Source: Streptomyces sp. Act143 (lineage in GTDB: Bacteria; Actinomycetota; Actinomycetes; Streptomycetales; Streptomycetaceae). Taken from it: a stretch of 64,000 bases of DNA. The stretch covers positions 4,320,228-4,384,227 of the forward strand of contig NZ_QFRX01000001.1 in assembly GCF_003143935.1 (NCBI RefSeq). Direction: 5' to 3'. The number at the start of each line of letters is the position of its first letter. Position 1 is the first letter of the stretch. The translations under genes were made by a program, and so were the position numbers. Positions 16,204-24,307 of this stretch are shown here, piece by piece. The notes beneath the pieces were generated by a model. It worked only from the letters and a program-made list of their open reading frames with translations. It was not told where the DNA came from and made no database searches.

Positions 16204-19200
16204 CTACAGCAGCCCGTCCCACATCTGCTCGAGCAGCACCGACCACCAGCTCTCCGGCGAACCCAGCGCCGCCGGGTCCAGCGAGGCCAGCTGCGCCTGG
16301 AAGTCGACGGTCCAGCGGCCCGCCTGCTCCTGGTTCAGCCCGAACCTGAGCCGCCACATCCGGCCCAGCAGCGCCAGACACCGCTGGAACTCGGGCAGCC
16401 CCGTGTTCACGAACTGCGGCGGCACCGGCGCCCCACCGGGCCCCGCCTCCACCGGCACGGCCACGATGTTCGCCGTCCCGTACTGCACACAGATCGCCCG
16501 GCCGAAGTCACTGCCCATCACCAGGTACGACCCCGCGTCCGCGGCCGGCTGCACCCCGCGCTCCTGCGCCAGCTCCGCCAGCGTCGGCACCGGCCGCCCC
16601 GGCTGGGCCTGCGCCCAGAAGAACGGGCCCATGTCCATCGGCAGCCCCGCCGCGACCAGGGAGTGCGCCACCACCGGCGGCACCCCCTGCCGGGACACCG
16701 CGGCCTGCTCGAACCGGAAGACCCCCGGCCCGAACGCGCCCGCCAGCTCCTGCGCCACACCCTCCGGCGGAAGCGGCGGCGCCGCCTGCACCGGCGGAAG
16801 CGGGGCGCGCACCGGTCCCGGCCGCGCCGGCCCGTCCGCCACCTGGTGCAACTCGCCCTGGTGCGCCAGCAACTGCTGCATCCCCTGCTGCCGGCTCGCG
16901 TGATCCGTGCCGTACGGCGCGATGCTCGCGAGCCGCGCCTGCGGCCACTGCTCCCGGATCATCCGCGCACAGTACGCGCCCGGCAGCTCACACGACTCCA
17001 ACTCCGTGTGCAGCTCCAGCACCTGGTCCGGCGGGATGTTCATCGCCCGCAGCTCGTGGAAGATCTGCCACTCCGGGTGCGGCGTGCCCGGCGCCGAACG
17101 CCGGATCAGCTGCTGCTCCGACCCGTCCTGCGCGCGATAGCGCAGCACGGCCTGGTAGCCCGGGCCGACAGTCGGCTGCCCCTGCTGCGGGTATCCGTAC
17201 GCCGGAGCCTGACCGGGACCGGGCTGCCCCGGGGGCGGTACGGCGCCGGGCGGCATCGGCTGCGGGGCGCCCGGCGCCATGCCAGGTGCGCCGGGCATGC
17301 CGGGTGCGCCGGGCATGGCGGGTGCGCCCGGGGCGGGCGGCGGCGGAGGCGCGCCGGGGCCGCCCACCGGAGGCGCGGCCAGCATGGTCTCGGCGTGGTG
17401 AACAGCACCACGCGCGCCCCCGGCAGAGCCCTGCGCGCCGGGCGCGCCAGGCACACCCGGGGCGCCCGGGGGCTGGGGTGCGCCAGGAGCGCCCGGGACG
17501 CCAGGGGGGTGCGGGACTCCGGGGCCGCCAGGCGCACCAGGGGCTCCGGGTGCGCCAGGAACTCCCGGAGCGCCCGGCGCGTGAGGTGCACCCGGGGCGC
17601 TCGGGGGAGTCTGCGCGCCAGGCACACCGGGCACGCCAGGGGCGCCCGGCGGCTGCGGCGCGCCCCCACCCGGGCCCATACGCCCCGGGTCGGCCAGCAT
17701 CGTGGCGGCATGGTGCATGCCGCCGGGCGGCGTACCGCCGGGCGGGTTCGGCGCACCGGGCGGCTGGGGGGCGCCCGGCGGAGTCGGTGCGCCGGGCGCC
17801 GCAGGCGCACCCTCAGGCCCCTCGGGCCCGAGCGCGGACACGAGCTGCGTCGGCACATACCCACCGGCCGGCCCACCCGGCCCACCCGGCGTACCAGGCG
17901 CACCCGGCGCGGGCGGAGGAGTACCGCCCGGCTGCGCACCCGGCACCCCCGGGACACCCGGAGGAGGCGGCGGCGTCGCACCCCCACGCGCACGGCGCGG
18001 CGGAGGCGCAGCCTTGCTGGTCGCGGCGTCGGCGATGTCCCCGGCGTTCGGCGCGAGAGGCCGCTCGGGCGCCCCCGGACCACCAGGCCCGCCGGCGCCC
18101 ACGGGAGGCTGAGGCGCCCCGGGCGCACCCCCCGGCCCCTGCGGATAGCCATAAGAAGGAGCACCCGGAACAGGCGGCGGCGTACTGCCCTGCGGCGCAC
18201 CCGGCACGGGCCCCGGCGCAGTCGCAGGCGCGGGCGGAGCGCCCGGAGGGGGAGTACCCGGCACTCCCGCACCACCCGCACCCCCGGCATCCTGCGGATA
18301 CCCGTAAGCGGACCCACCCGGCACACCCGGCGCACCCGGCACACCCGGAGCGGGCGGAGGAGTACTACCCGGCTGCGCACCCGGCGCACCTGGCGCACCT
18401 GGCGCACCTGGCGCACCCGGAACCCCAGACACCGGCGCACCCGCAGACACACCCCGCGCATTCGGATCGTCGAGCGCCGGTGCGACAGCCGTCCGCGGAA
18501 GCTGGCTGCCACCCGACATGAGCGCGGTCTTGGCGTCCGGCGGGATCGCAGGCGGCGGAGTGTCGTCGTCGGTCCCGCTCAGCGGCGGCGCGAACACCGT
18601 CGCGGGCAACGGCACCGAACGGTCGTCGCCCGCATCGGCGTTGGTGTCGGTCCCGGCCCACGGAGTCGCCCCGGCAGGCACCCCAGGCACACTCGACGCA
18701 CCCGGCGCACTCGACACAGCGGGCGCCCCCGGCGCACTCCCCGCCGAAGCCACGCCCGGCACCCCCGGCGCACTCCCCGCCGAAGCCACGCCCGGCACCC
18801 CCGCCCCGTTCCCCGACCCGACCGGTACCCCGGCCTGCGTCTCAGGCAACGCCGCGGAACCAGAACCAAAGCCGACCCCCGGCCCGGAACCCGCCCCAGA
18901 CCCAGAACCCGCCCCGCTACCGACCCCGACACCAGCACCGGCACCAGCACCAGCACCAGCACCAGCACCAGCACCAGCCGCCCCACCCCCGGTCCCAGCC
19001 CCCCGCCGGTCCGGAATCCCCAACTGATCCGCCGCCTCCTGCAACCACTCCGGCGGCGTCAAAAGGAACGACGTCTGGTTGAGATCCACCCGAGCCGCAG
19101 GCGCCGACGCCGCAGCGGCAGCCGCGTCGTCCGCAGCCCGCCCGTACTCCTCCTCGTACCGGCGAATCACCTCACCCACCGGCAGCGCGGGCCACAACGT

Positions 19201-19395
19201 GGCCTCCCCGCTGTCCCGGGCCAGCACCAGCCGCTGGGAGCCGCCGTCCGAACGCGGCCCGTCCGCACGGTCCTCCGCCCACACCACGAACCCGAGCTCG
19301 AACTCCCGCACCCGCACCTCACGGTGCTGGTACGCGGGAACGTCCCCGTTGATCCACTCTTCCGCGCGCTCCTGCGCCTGCGCGAACGTCACCAT
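16204..19395 (-). CDS. Imm35/YrhB - Pro-rich linker - deaminase-like - SUKH-4 fusion protein
   Basis: This 1063-residue protein resembles parts of polymorphic toxin systems joined in one chain. Residues 1-86 resemble the Imm35/YrhB immunity fold (FAQAQERAEEWING to IRRYEEEY). Residues about 130-740 are low-complexity Pro/Gly/Ala repeats of the PGAPGVPG and YGYPQ type. Residues about 745-855 look like a toxin-class nucleic-acid/nucleotide deaminase, with H796-T-E798 and a cysteine pair C802/C809 (HTELESCELPGAYC). The family is uncertain; XOO_2897-like is my best guess. Residues about 870-1063 match SUKH-4 (GSDFGRAICVQYG, PPQFVNTGLPEF, DPAAL, ESWWSVLLEQM). There is no signal peptide or membrane segment. 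It is the second gene after the WHH/SUKH-1 gene, 8 bases downstream. The deaminase call is less secure than the SUKH-4 call. Confidence 0.8.
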   Translation of the reverse strand: MVTFAQAQERAEEWINGDVPAYQHREVRVREFELGFVVWAEDRADGPRSDGGSQRLVLARDSGEATLWPALPVGEVIRRYEEEYGRAADDAAAAAASAPAARVDLNQTSFLLTPPEWLQEAADQLGIPDRRGAGTGGGAAGAGAGAGAGAGAGAGVGVGSGAGSGSGAGSGPGVGFGSGSAALPETQAGVPVGSGNGAGVPGVASAGSAPGVPGVASAGSAPGAPAVSSAPGASSVPGVPAGATPWAGTDTNADAGDDRSVPLPATVFAPPLSGTDDDTPPPAIPPDAKTALMSGGSQLPRTAVAPALDDPNARGVSAGAPVSGVPGAPGAPGAPGAPGAQPGSTPPPAPGVPGAPGVPGGSAYGYPQDAGGAGGAGVPGTPPPGAPPAPATAPGPVPGAPQGSTPPPVPGAPSYGYPQGPGGAPGAPQPPVGAGGPGGPGAPERPLAPNAGDIADAATSKAAPPPRRARGGATPPPPPGVPGVPGAQPGGTPPPAPGAPGTPGGPGGPAGGYVPTQLVSALGPEGPEGAPAAPGAPTPPGAPQPPGAPNPPGGTPPGGMHHAATMLADPGRMGPGGGAPQPPGAPGVPGVPGAQTPPSAPGAPHAPGAPGVPGAPGAPGAPGGPGVPHPPGVPGAPGAPQPPGAPGVPGAPGAQGSAGGARGAVHHAETMLAAPPVGGPGAPPPPPAPGAPAMPGAPGMPGAPGMAPGAPQPMPPGAVPPPGQPGPGQAPAYGYPQQGQPTVGPGYQAVLRYRAQDGSEQQLIRRSAPGTPHPEWQIFHELRAMNIPPDQVLELHTELESCELPGAYCARMIREQWPQARLASIAPYGTDHASRQQGMQQLLAHQGELHQVADGPARPGPVRAPLPPVQAAPPLPPEGVAQELAGAFGPGVFRFEQAAVSRQGVPPVVAHSLVAAGLPMDMGPFFWAQAQPGRPVPTLAELAQERGVQPAADAGSYLVMGSDFGRAICVQYGTANIVAVPVEAGPGGAPVPPQFVNTGLPEFQRCLALLGRMWRLRFGLNQEQAGRWTVDFQAQLASLDPAALGSPESWWSVLLEQMWDGLL

Positions 19396-19403
19396 CGGTC
19401 AGC

Positions 19404-20423
19404 TCACTCCCCAGCCCCGGCAACAGCCCCAGCACCGGCCCCGGCTCCAGCCACCGGCACGGACCGTGCGAAACCGCCGTCCACCATCAGGTTCGCCACC
19501 GTCTCCAACTCCGGCGGAGAACCCGCCAGCCGGGACAGGAACACATCGAAGTCATCGCCGCACGGCAGCAACAGCCGCTCCACCCGCTCCGCGGGCGCCA
19601 GCGAAGGATCGACGTCACGCGCGTCGTCGTACGCGCAGAACCAGACCGAACCGATCCCCGCGCCCTTCACCTTCACGGCCAGCAACCCGCCCTGCACGAA
19701 CCCGACACCCAGGTAGTCCTTGGTCAGATGGTCGCGCAGGCACTTGTTCACGTACACGAGATCATTGACGGCCGCCTCGTCCCGCACCGTGAAGAACGGC
19801 TGGTCCACCAGCAGCCCCAGCTCCGGGTCCAGAGCCGTCCCCACCGGCGCACAGCCACCCGCCGCCTTCAAGAAGGAGCGATACGCGCCCGGCAGCCGGT
19901 ACCCGAGGTCCTCCTCGACCCCCAGCACCTGCGACTCCGACACCGCCACACCCGACTTCGGCAACCCGAAGTGCGCCGGCCGCGTCTCCTGCAACGGCCG
20001 CGTCCCCCGCTTCCCGTGGTCCACCACCGCCGTCGCGATCCCGCCGTGATGCCGCAGCAACGCCTTCACCTCGACCGGCACCAGCTCGAGCCGCCGCGCA
20101 TTCGCCACGTGATGCCACGTCCAGCCGTGCGGCGTCGCCACCGCGGGAATCGTGTCCCACAGCTCATGGCCCGTCGCCGCCAACGCCGCGTTCGCCGACA
20201 CGTAGTCCGTCAGCCGCAGCTCGTCGACACCGAAACCTTCCGGCGGATCGGCGATCTCCGCAGCCGCACGCGCATACGCCGAGAAGTCCGGGTAGCCGTG
20301 CTCGTCCACCCGCACCCCCCTCGGGTGACGGGCAGCCCGGACCGGATCCGGGAAATGCACGACCTGCCCGGCATAGGCCGCGTTCGGCGGCGCGGCTTGC
20401 TGCCCGAGCCGACCTGTCGTCAT
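19404..20423 (-). CDS. WHH-nuclease-like plus SMI1/KNR4 (SUKH-1) fusion protein
   Basis: This 339-residue protein has two parts. Residues about 38-130 resemble a WHH-type HNH/EndoVII nuclease: GYPDF at 43-47, then WTWHHVANARRLELVP with W103-H104-H105, then RHHGG at 124-128. Residues about 155-310 are a SMI1/KNR4 (SUKH-1) fold, starting SESQVLGVEEDLGYRLPGAYRSFL and followed by AAGGCAP. In polymorphic toxin systems SUKH proteins neutralise exactly this kind of nuclease, so toxin and immunity appear fused. The tail is repetitive Ala/Gly. The ATG at 20423 follows GGGGG. The gene is divergent from the YwqJ-like deaminase gene and leads the two-gene operon with the SUKH-4 protein. Activity of the nuclease part is unproven. 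Confidence 0.8.
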   Translation of the reverse strand: MTTGRLGQQAAPPNAAYAGQVVHFPDPVRAARHPRGVRVDEHGYPDFSAYARAAAEIADPPEGFGVDELRLTDYVSANAALAATGHELWDTIPAVATPHGWTWHHVANARRLELVPVEVKALLRHHGGIATAVVDHGKRGTRPLQETRPAHFGLPKSGVAVSESQVLGVEEDLGYRLPGAYRSFLKAAGGCAPVGTALDPELGLLVDQPFFTVRDEAAVNDLVYVNKCLRDHLTKDYLGVGFVQGGLLAVKVKGAGIGSVWFCAYDDARDVDPSLAPAERVERLLLPCGDDFDVFLSRLAGSPPELETVANLMVDGGFARSVPVAGAGAGAGAVAGAGE

Positions 20424-20754
20424 GGCGGTTGCCCCCTGCGGCACTCTGTACGGCCCGCGGCGACCGGCCCCGGTCCGGTCCACCCGGCCCCGACCCGCCA
20501 CCCCAGCCCGTATTCGACTTCTCCGACGTTCTCCAGCGCGTTGACCGCATACATGCGGGTGCCGACAGCCTATGCGGTACGACGACACCGGTCACCGGGC
20601 ACCGGTCACCACCCCTCCGCTTCCGTGACCAGCCGTCACCCCGCCGTGACAGCCCGCCCAAACCCGGGCGTGTCGCACCGCCCCAGCTTCCGCACCAGCC
20701 ACGGCATTTGGCAGTCTGTGTGATCCGGGGGGATGCTCGGAGGGGATGATGATC
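20424..20754. promoter_or_regulatory. Divergent control region of the toxin-immunity island
   Basis: These 331 bases separate the WHH/SUKH-1 gene (-) from the deaminase gene (+). An inverted repeat CCGCAT-AC-ATGCGG sits at 20545-20558, overlapping a TTGACC -35-like hexamer (20541-20546). A further half-site ATGCGG lies at 20572-20577. Direct CACCGGTCACC repeats occur near 20590-20612. This layout suits shared control of both arms, but no regulator gene is adjacent. The plus-strand ribosome-binding site GGAGGGG lies at 20739-20745. Confidence 0.5.
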
Positions 20755-21300
20755 ATGAATACGGCGCAGACGGGACCTCACCCAGGACCGCGACCAGCCA
20801 CGACCGGCGACCCGCGGACCGGCCTGTCCGGCGACCCACGCATCAGCTGGAGCGCCGAAGCCGGCCACGCCCCCACCCTGCGCCACCGCCGCGACGGCAT
20901 ACTCCCCACCGTCGCCGCCGCCCTCTCCGTCCGCGGCGCCACCCTCACCGGCACCGCCGCCCGCGGCGACCAGGTCCCACCCCTGCACCCACTCGTCCAG
21001 GACTTCCTCGACACCCTCACATCCAGCCAGCGCGACCGCTTCACCGGCCGCTGCGCCGAGACGATCCTCATCTCCCGCCACCTCGCCGCCGCCGACGCCG
21101 CCCGCACCAAACGCGCCGCCCGCAAACCCATGACCAACGGCGAGGCCCGCAAAGCCCTCAAGCAGGCCAAACTCACCGCCCGCCGCATCCGCGAGGACGG
21201 CGACCCCCTCCACGGCAGCTTCGCCGCCCCCTGCCGCGCCTGCACCGCCCTCAGCGCCCACTTCGGCGTACGCATCGTCGACCCGACGGCGGACCACTGA
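20755..21300 (+). CDS. YwqJ-like nucleic-acid/nucleotide deaminase
   Basis: This 181-residue protein has the zinc-deaminase signature of the YwqJ toxin family. C100-A-E102 in GRCAETILIS supplies a metal ligand and the catalytic glutamate, and PCRAC (C160, C163) supplies the other two ligands. Between them is a basic helical stretch. Family members occur as C-terminal toxins of secreted proteins, yet here there is no leader, secretion or trafficking domain; the first 75 residues are Pro/Gly/Arg-rich. The frame is open from 20746. ATG 20755 is chosen because GGAGGGG (20739-20745) is nine bases away, whereas the ATGs at 20746 and 20749 are too close. The SUKH-3 gene follows 29 bases downstream, forming a toxin-immunity pair. 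Confidence 0.83.
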   Translation: MNTAQTGPHPGPRPATTGDPRTGLSGDPRISWSAEAGHAPTLRHRRDGILPTVAAALSVRGATLTGTAARGDQVPPLHPLVQDFLDTLTSSQRDRFTGRCAETILISRHLAAADAARTKRAARKPMTNGEARKALKQAKLTARRIREDGDPLHGSFAAPCRACTALSAHFGVRIVDPTADH

Positions 21301-21329
21301 CCCCCACCCGGCACCACAGCACGACCACC

Positions 21330-21848
21330 ATGACCTCGACGATCGAAGGGCAGATGCACCCCGACCGCACCAACACCACGCGCTTCCCCGTACCCGTCGA
21401 CGCCGCCCTGCGCGCCGCCGGCTGGCAACCCGGACGCTGGGACATCAAACAGGCCGAGATATGGGCCGACGCCCTGCGCGACCACACCTCACCCGCAGGC
21501 CACCGCCACACCGTCTTCCCCGCCGCGGTCGAAGCCTGGGCCGAATTCGGCGGCCTCCACATCACCCCCACCGGCCCCGGTCGCCAGGTCGCCCCCGCCC
21601 ACCTCCACCTCGACCCCCTGCACGGCCTCCACATGGCCCGCACCCTCGCCGACCTCGGCCGCGCCCTCGACACCGACGTCTGCCCCCTCGGCACCGAGAC
21701 CGAGACCGCCGCCCTCCTCGCCATCGACAGCGAAGGCCGCGTCTACGCCCTCGACCACACCGGCGACTGGTACCTCGGCCCCGACATCGACCACGCCCTC
21801 GCCGCCCTGGTCGCAGGCATAGAACCGGTACGCCTCACGGCAGGCTGA
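21330..21848 (+). CDS. SUKH-3 family immunity protein
   Basis: This 172-residue protein has the SUKH-3 pattern: AGWQPGRWDI, then VFPAAVEAWAEFGGL, the ALAHLHLDP-like strand (seen as VAPAHLHLDPLHG), PLGTETETAALLAIDSEGRVYAL and a final ALAALVAGIEPVRL. SUKH-3 proteins neutralise nuclease and deaminase toxins of polymorphic systems. It lies directly behind the YwqJ-like deaminase, its presumed target. ATG 21330 lacks a clear ribosome-binding site. ATG 21354, eight codons later, has GAAGGG three bases before it and may be the true start; the conserved domain begins after both. Confidence 0.85.
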   Translation: MTSTIEGQMHPDRTNTTRFPVPVDAALRAAGWQPGRWDIKQAEIWADALRDHTSPAGHRHTVFPAAVEAWAEFGGLHITPTGPGRQVAPAHLHLDPLHGLHMARTLADLGRALDTDVCPLGTETETAALLAIDSEGRVYALDHTGDWYLGPDIDHALAALVAGIEPVRLTAG

Positions 21849-21873
21849 ACCACCCCGGGCAAGCACCGCGCCG

Positions 21874-23181
21874 CTACGACGCCGGAATCACCGCCGACAC
21901 CCGGAAACCCCCCGCGTCCGTCGGCCCGGACACGAACACCCCGCCCAGCGCGGCGACCCGCTCCTTCATCCCCACCAGCCCGTTCCCCCCGGACGGCAAC
22001 CGCGCCGACGACGCCACCGACACCTCCGGCGGCGGCTCGTTCTCCACCTGCATCGCGATCTCCGACCCCCGATGCGCGAGCCGTACGTGCGTCTTCGCCC
22101 CCGCCGCATGCTTGTGGACGTTGGTCAACGCCTCCTGCACCACCCGGTACGCGGTCTGCTCGATCTCCCCCGCATACGACCGCACGTCCCCCTCCACGGA
22201 CAGGTCCACGACCATGCCCGCAGCCGCCGACTGCCCGATCAGCTCCTCCAACTCCGACAGACAAGGCCCGTCGGACTCCTCCACGGCCCGCGAAGCGGCA
22301 GCGGCAGCGGCGACCCCCACCGCGGCCAACGGCACGCCGGCCTGCCGCACCCCGCTGCCGCCGTCCCCACTCCGCAGCACCCCGAGCATCTCCCGCAACT
22401 CGGTCAGCGCCTGCCGCCCCATGTCCCCCACGAGCGCGGCGTTCTTCACGGCCTTCTCAGGGTCCTTCCGCGCAACCGCCTGCAACGCGGCGGCATGCAC
22501 GACCATCAGACTCACCCGATGCGCGACGACGTCATGCATCTCCCGGGCGATCCGCGTCCGCTCCTCATTGCGCGCCCACTCGGCCCGCTCCTCCGCCCGC
22601 TCGGCGAGCAGCTGAAGCTCCCGCTCCAGGCTGTCGGCCCGCTCCCGCAAGCTCTCCATGAGCCGTCGCCGGGCCCCGACGTACAACCCGAGCAGCAGGG
22701 GCGGCGCGGTCAGTCCGATGGAAATCGCGATCGCCGCGAACGGAACGGACCAGCTCCCGAGATCGCTCTCCCCCGTCTCCATGCTCTGCCGCACCCGCAC
22801 GAACATCACGATCAGCATGCCGACGAACGACATCCCGGCGAGCGACCCGATGATCCGCCGGGGCAGCTCGGAGGCGGCGAGGGTGTACAGCCCGACGATG
22901 CCCATGAGGTAGCCCATCTGGGCAGGCGTGATGGCGATCGACACCAGCACCACGGCGATGGGCCACTTCCGCCGCACGAGCAGCGCGGCTCCGGCGAGCA
23001 CCCCGAAGACGACCCCCGCCGCCACCGGGATCCCGGCGTCCCCGGCGAAGTCGACGCCCTCGACCGCGCACTCCAGCACGGAGCCGAACGCGAGGCCGAT
23101 GTCCAGCAGTGCGGTACGCCACCTGGCCCACCACCACGGCCCCGTCCGGGCCGCGGCGTGGTCTTCCCCCGTCGTGGTCAT
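21874..23181 (-). CDS. Sensor histidine kinase, NarL/DesK-type
   Basis: This 435-residue two-component sensor has about five membrane helices in residues 25-185 and a coiled linker (RERADSLERELQLLAERAEERAEW). The HisKA_3 phosphorylation site lies in RTRIAREMHDVVAHRVSLMV, and the ATPase domain has N in RVVQEALTNVHKHA and G box GGNGLVGMKERV. The GG-rich insertion between dimerisation and ATPase domains is variable in the family. No response regulator gene is adjacent, so the partner is unknown. The ATG at 23181 is the first of the frame. Confidence 0.92.
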   Translation of the reverse strand: MTTTGEDHAAARTGPWWWARWRTALLDIGLAFGSVLECAVEGVDFAGDAGIPVAAGVVFGVLAGAALLVRRKWPIAVVLVSIAITPAQMGYLMGIVGLYTLAASELPRRIIGSLAGMSFVGMLIVMFVRVRQSMETGESDLGSWSVPFAAIAISIGLTAPPLLLGLYVGARRRLMESLRERADSLERELQLLAERAEERAEWARNEERTRIAREMHDVVAHRVSLMVVHAAALQAVARKDPEKAVKNAALVGDMGRQALTELREMLGVLRSGDGGSGVRQAGVPLAAVGVAAAAAASRAVEESDGPCLSELEELIGQSAAAGMVVDLSVEGDVRSYAGEIEQTAYRVVQEALTNVHKHAAGAKTHVRLAHRGSEIAMQVENEPPPEVSVASSARLPSGGNGLVGMKERVAALGGVFVSGPTDAGGFRVSAVIPAS

Positions 23182-23341
23182 GCCTCCAGCCTACGGGCGG
23201 TCGGCGCGGCTTTTCCGGTGAGTTTCCGGTACTGGCCTACACCACAGGCCGTGACCGGCCAGAAGCGAAACCGCCCGTTTTCCCTCGAACTGCTGAACCA
23301 GCCCCTGTTCGACCCCGGAAGCGGAGATTCCGCCTGACGGT

Positions 23342-24220
23342 ATGCCTATGGCAAGTTCACATGGCAAATACGCCGACTTCGAGGGGCTGCGGGGGCGGGC
23401 GGTGGCGTTACGGAGGCGGGGCTACAGCCTTCGGCAGATCCGCGACGAGCTTCAGGTCCACAACAAGGAGACCCTCCAACGCCTCGTAGAGGGCGAGCCG
23501 CCTCCGGAGTGGACGAAGCGACCGCGAGCGAGGGACGACCTCCGCGAGAGGGCGCGGGAGCTACGCAGCCAGGGGTGGACGTACAACCAGATCCAGGCCG
23601 AGCTGGGCTGCTCGAAGAGCTCGGTGTCGCTGTGGGTACGAGACCTGCCGACTCCAGAGCCCAAGTGCACGCCGGAGGAGCAGCGGGCGCGCATGAATGC
23701 GGGGCTTGCGCGACTGCGAGCCGCTCGGGACGAGGAACGGCAGGCAACCAAGGCGGCGGCAGCGGAAGCCGTGGGCGAGCTGTCAGACCGCGACCTGTTC
23801 ATCATCGGCGTGGCCTTGTACTGGGCCGAGGGGACCAAGGACAAGCCTCACGCGCGCCGGGAGACGGTGGAGTTCGTCAACAGCGACCCCGGCATGATCG
23901 CCGTCTTCCTGGCCTGGCTCGACCTGCTCGAAGTGGGGCGAGAACGACTGAACTGCCGCGTGATGATCCACGAATCCGCAGATGTCGAAGTCGCCGAGCA
24001 TTACTGGGCCGACATCGTTGGCATCGACGCGACAGCGTTCGGCAAGACAATCCGCAAGAAGCACAACCCAACGACCGTACGCAAGAACACAGGAGACGCG
24101 TACCGAGGCTGCCTCGGGATCAAAGTGCGACAGGGAGCCGATCTGTACCGTCGCATCGAGGGCGCCTGGTACGGCATAGTAGGAGCTGTCCGTCCGGACG
24201 ATCTATCGAACCGGACATAA
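23342..24220 (+). CDS. Helix-turn-helix protein with LAGLIDADG-like region; contains a TTA codon
   Basis: This 292-residue protein has two helix-turn-helix segments. One is near residues 14-45 (ALRRRGYSLRQIRDEL) and one near 62-90 (ELRSQGWTYNQIQAELGCSKSSVS). From about residue 145 the pattern FIIGVALYWAEGTKDKP, VEFVNSDPGMIAVFLAWL and KTIRKKHNP recalls LAGLIDADG-fold DNA-binding proteins, a group that includes WhiA-like regulators; that assignment is tentative. Codon 23 is TTA (23408-23410), the rare leucine codon that makes translation depend on bldA tRNA. Codon use is less GC3-biased than the neighbours. The frame ends six bases before tRNA-Gln. I see no firm ribosome-binding site. Function is unknown. 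Confidence 0.75.
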   Translation: MPMASSHGKYADFEGLRGRAVALRRRGYSLRQIRDELQVHNKETLQRLVEGEPPPEWTKRPRARDDLRERARELRSQGWTYNQIQAELGCSKSSVSLWVRDLPTPEPKCTPEEQRARMNAGLARLRAARDEERQATKAAAAEAVGELSDRDLFIIGVALYWAEGTKDKPHARRETVEFVNSDPGMIAVFLAWLDLLEVGRERLNCRVMIHESADVEVAEHYWADIVGIDATAFGKTIRKKHNPTTVRKNTGDAYRGCLGIKVRQGADLYRRIEGAWYGIVGAVRPDDLSNRT

Positions 24221-24226
24221 GGGCGA

Positions 24227-24297
24227 TCCCGGGTCGTCTAAGGGCAGGACAGCGTCTTTTGGTGTCGCTTATGGGGGTTCGAGTCCTCCCCCGGGAG
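24227..24297 (+). tRNA. tRNA-Gln (anticodon UUG)
   Basis: The cloverleaf folds by hand. The acceptor stem TCCCGGG (24227-24233) pairs with CCCGGGA (24290-24296). The D stem is GTCT/GGAC. The anticodon stem is GCGTC/GTCGC with loop TTTTGGT, giving anticodon TTG at 24259-24261. The T stem is GGGGG/CCTCC with loop TTCGAGT. The discriminator is G24297 and CCA is not encoded. A T-T mismatch (24255 and 24265) interrupts the anticodon stem. Confidence 0.92.
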
Positions 24298-24307
24298 CCC
24301 AACCCGA

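Noticed and set aside
16174..19716. Plus-strand open frame of about 1180 codons opposite the SUKH-4 fusion gene
   Set aside because: The translation is Arg/Pro-rich nonsense; the minus strand has recognisable Imm35 and SUKH-4 ends and operon spacing.
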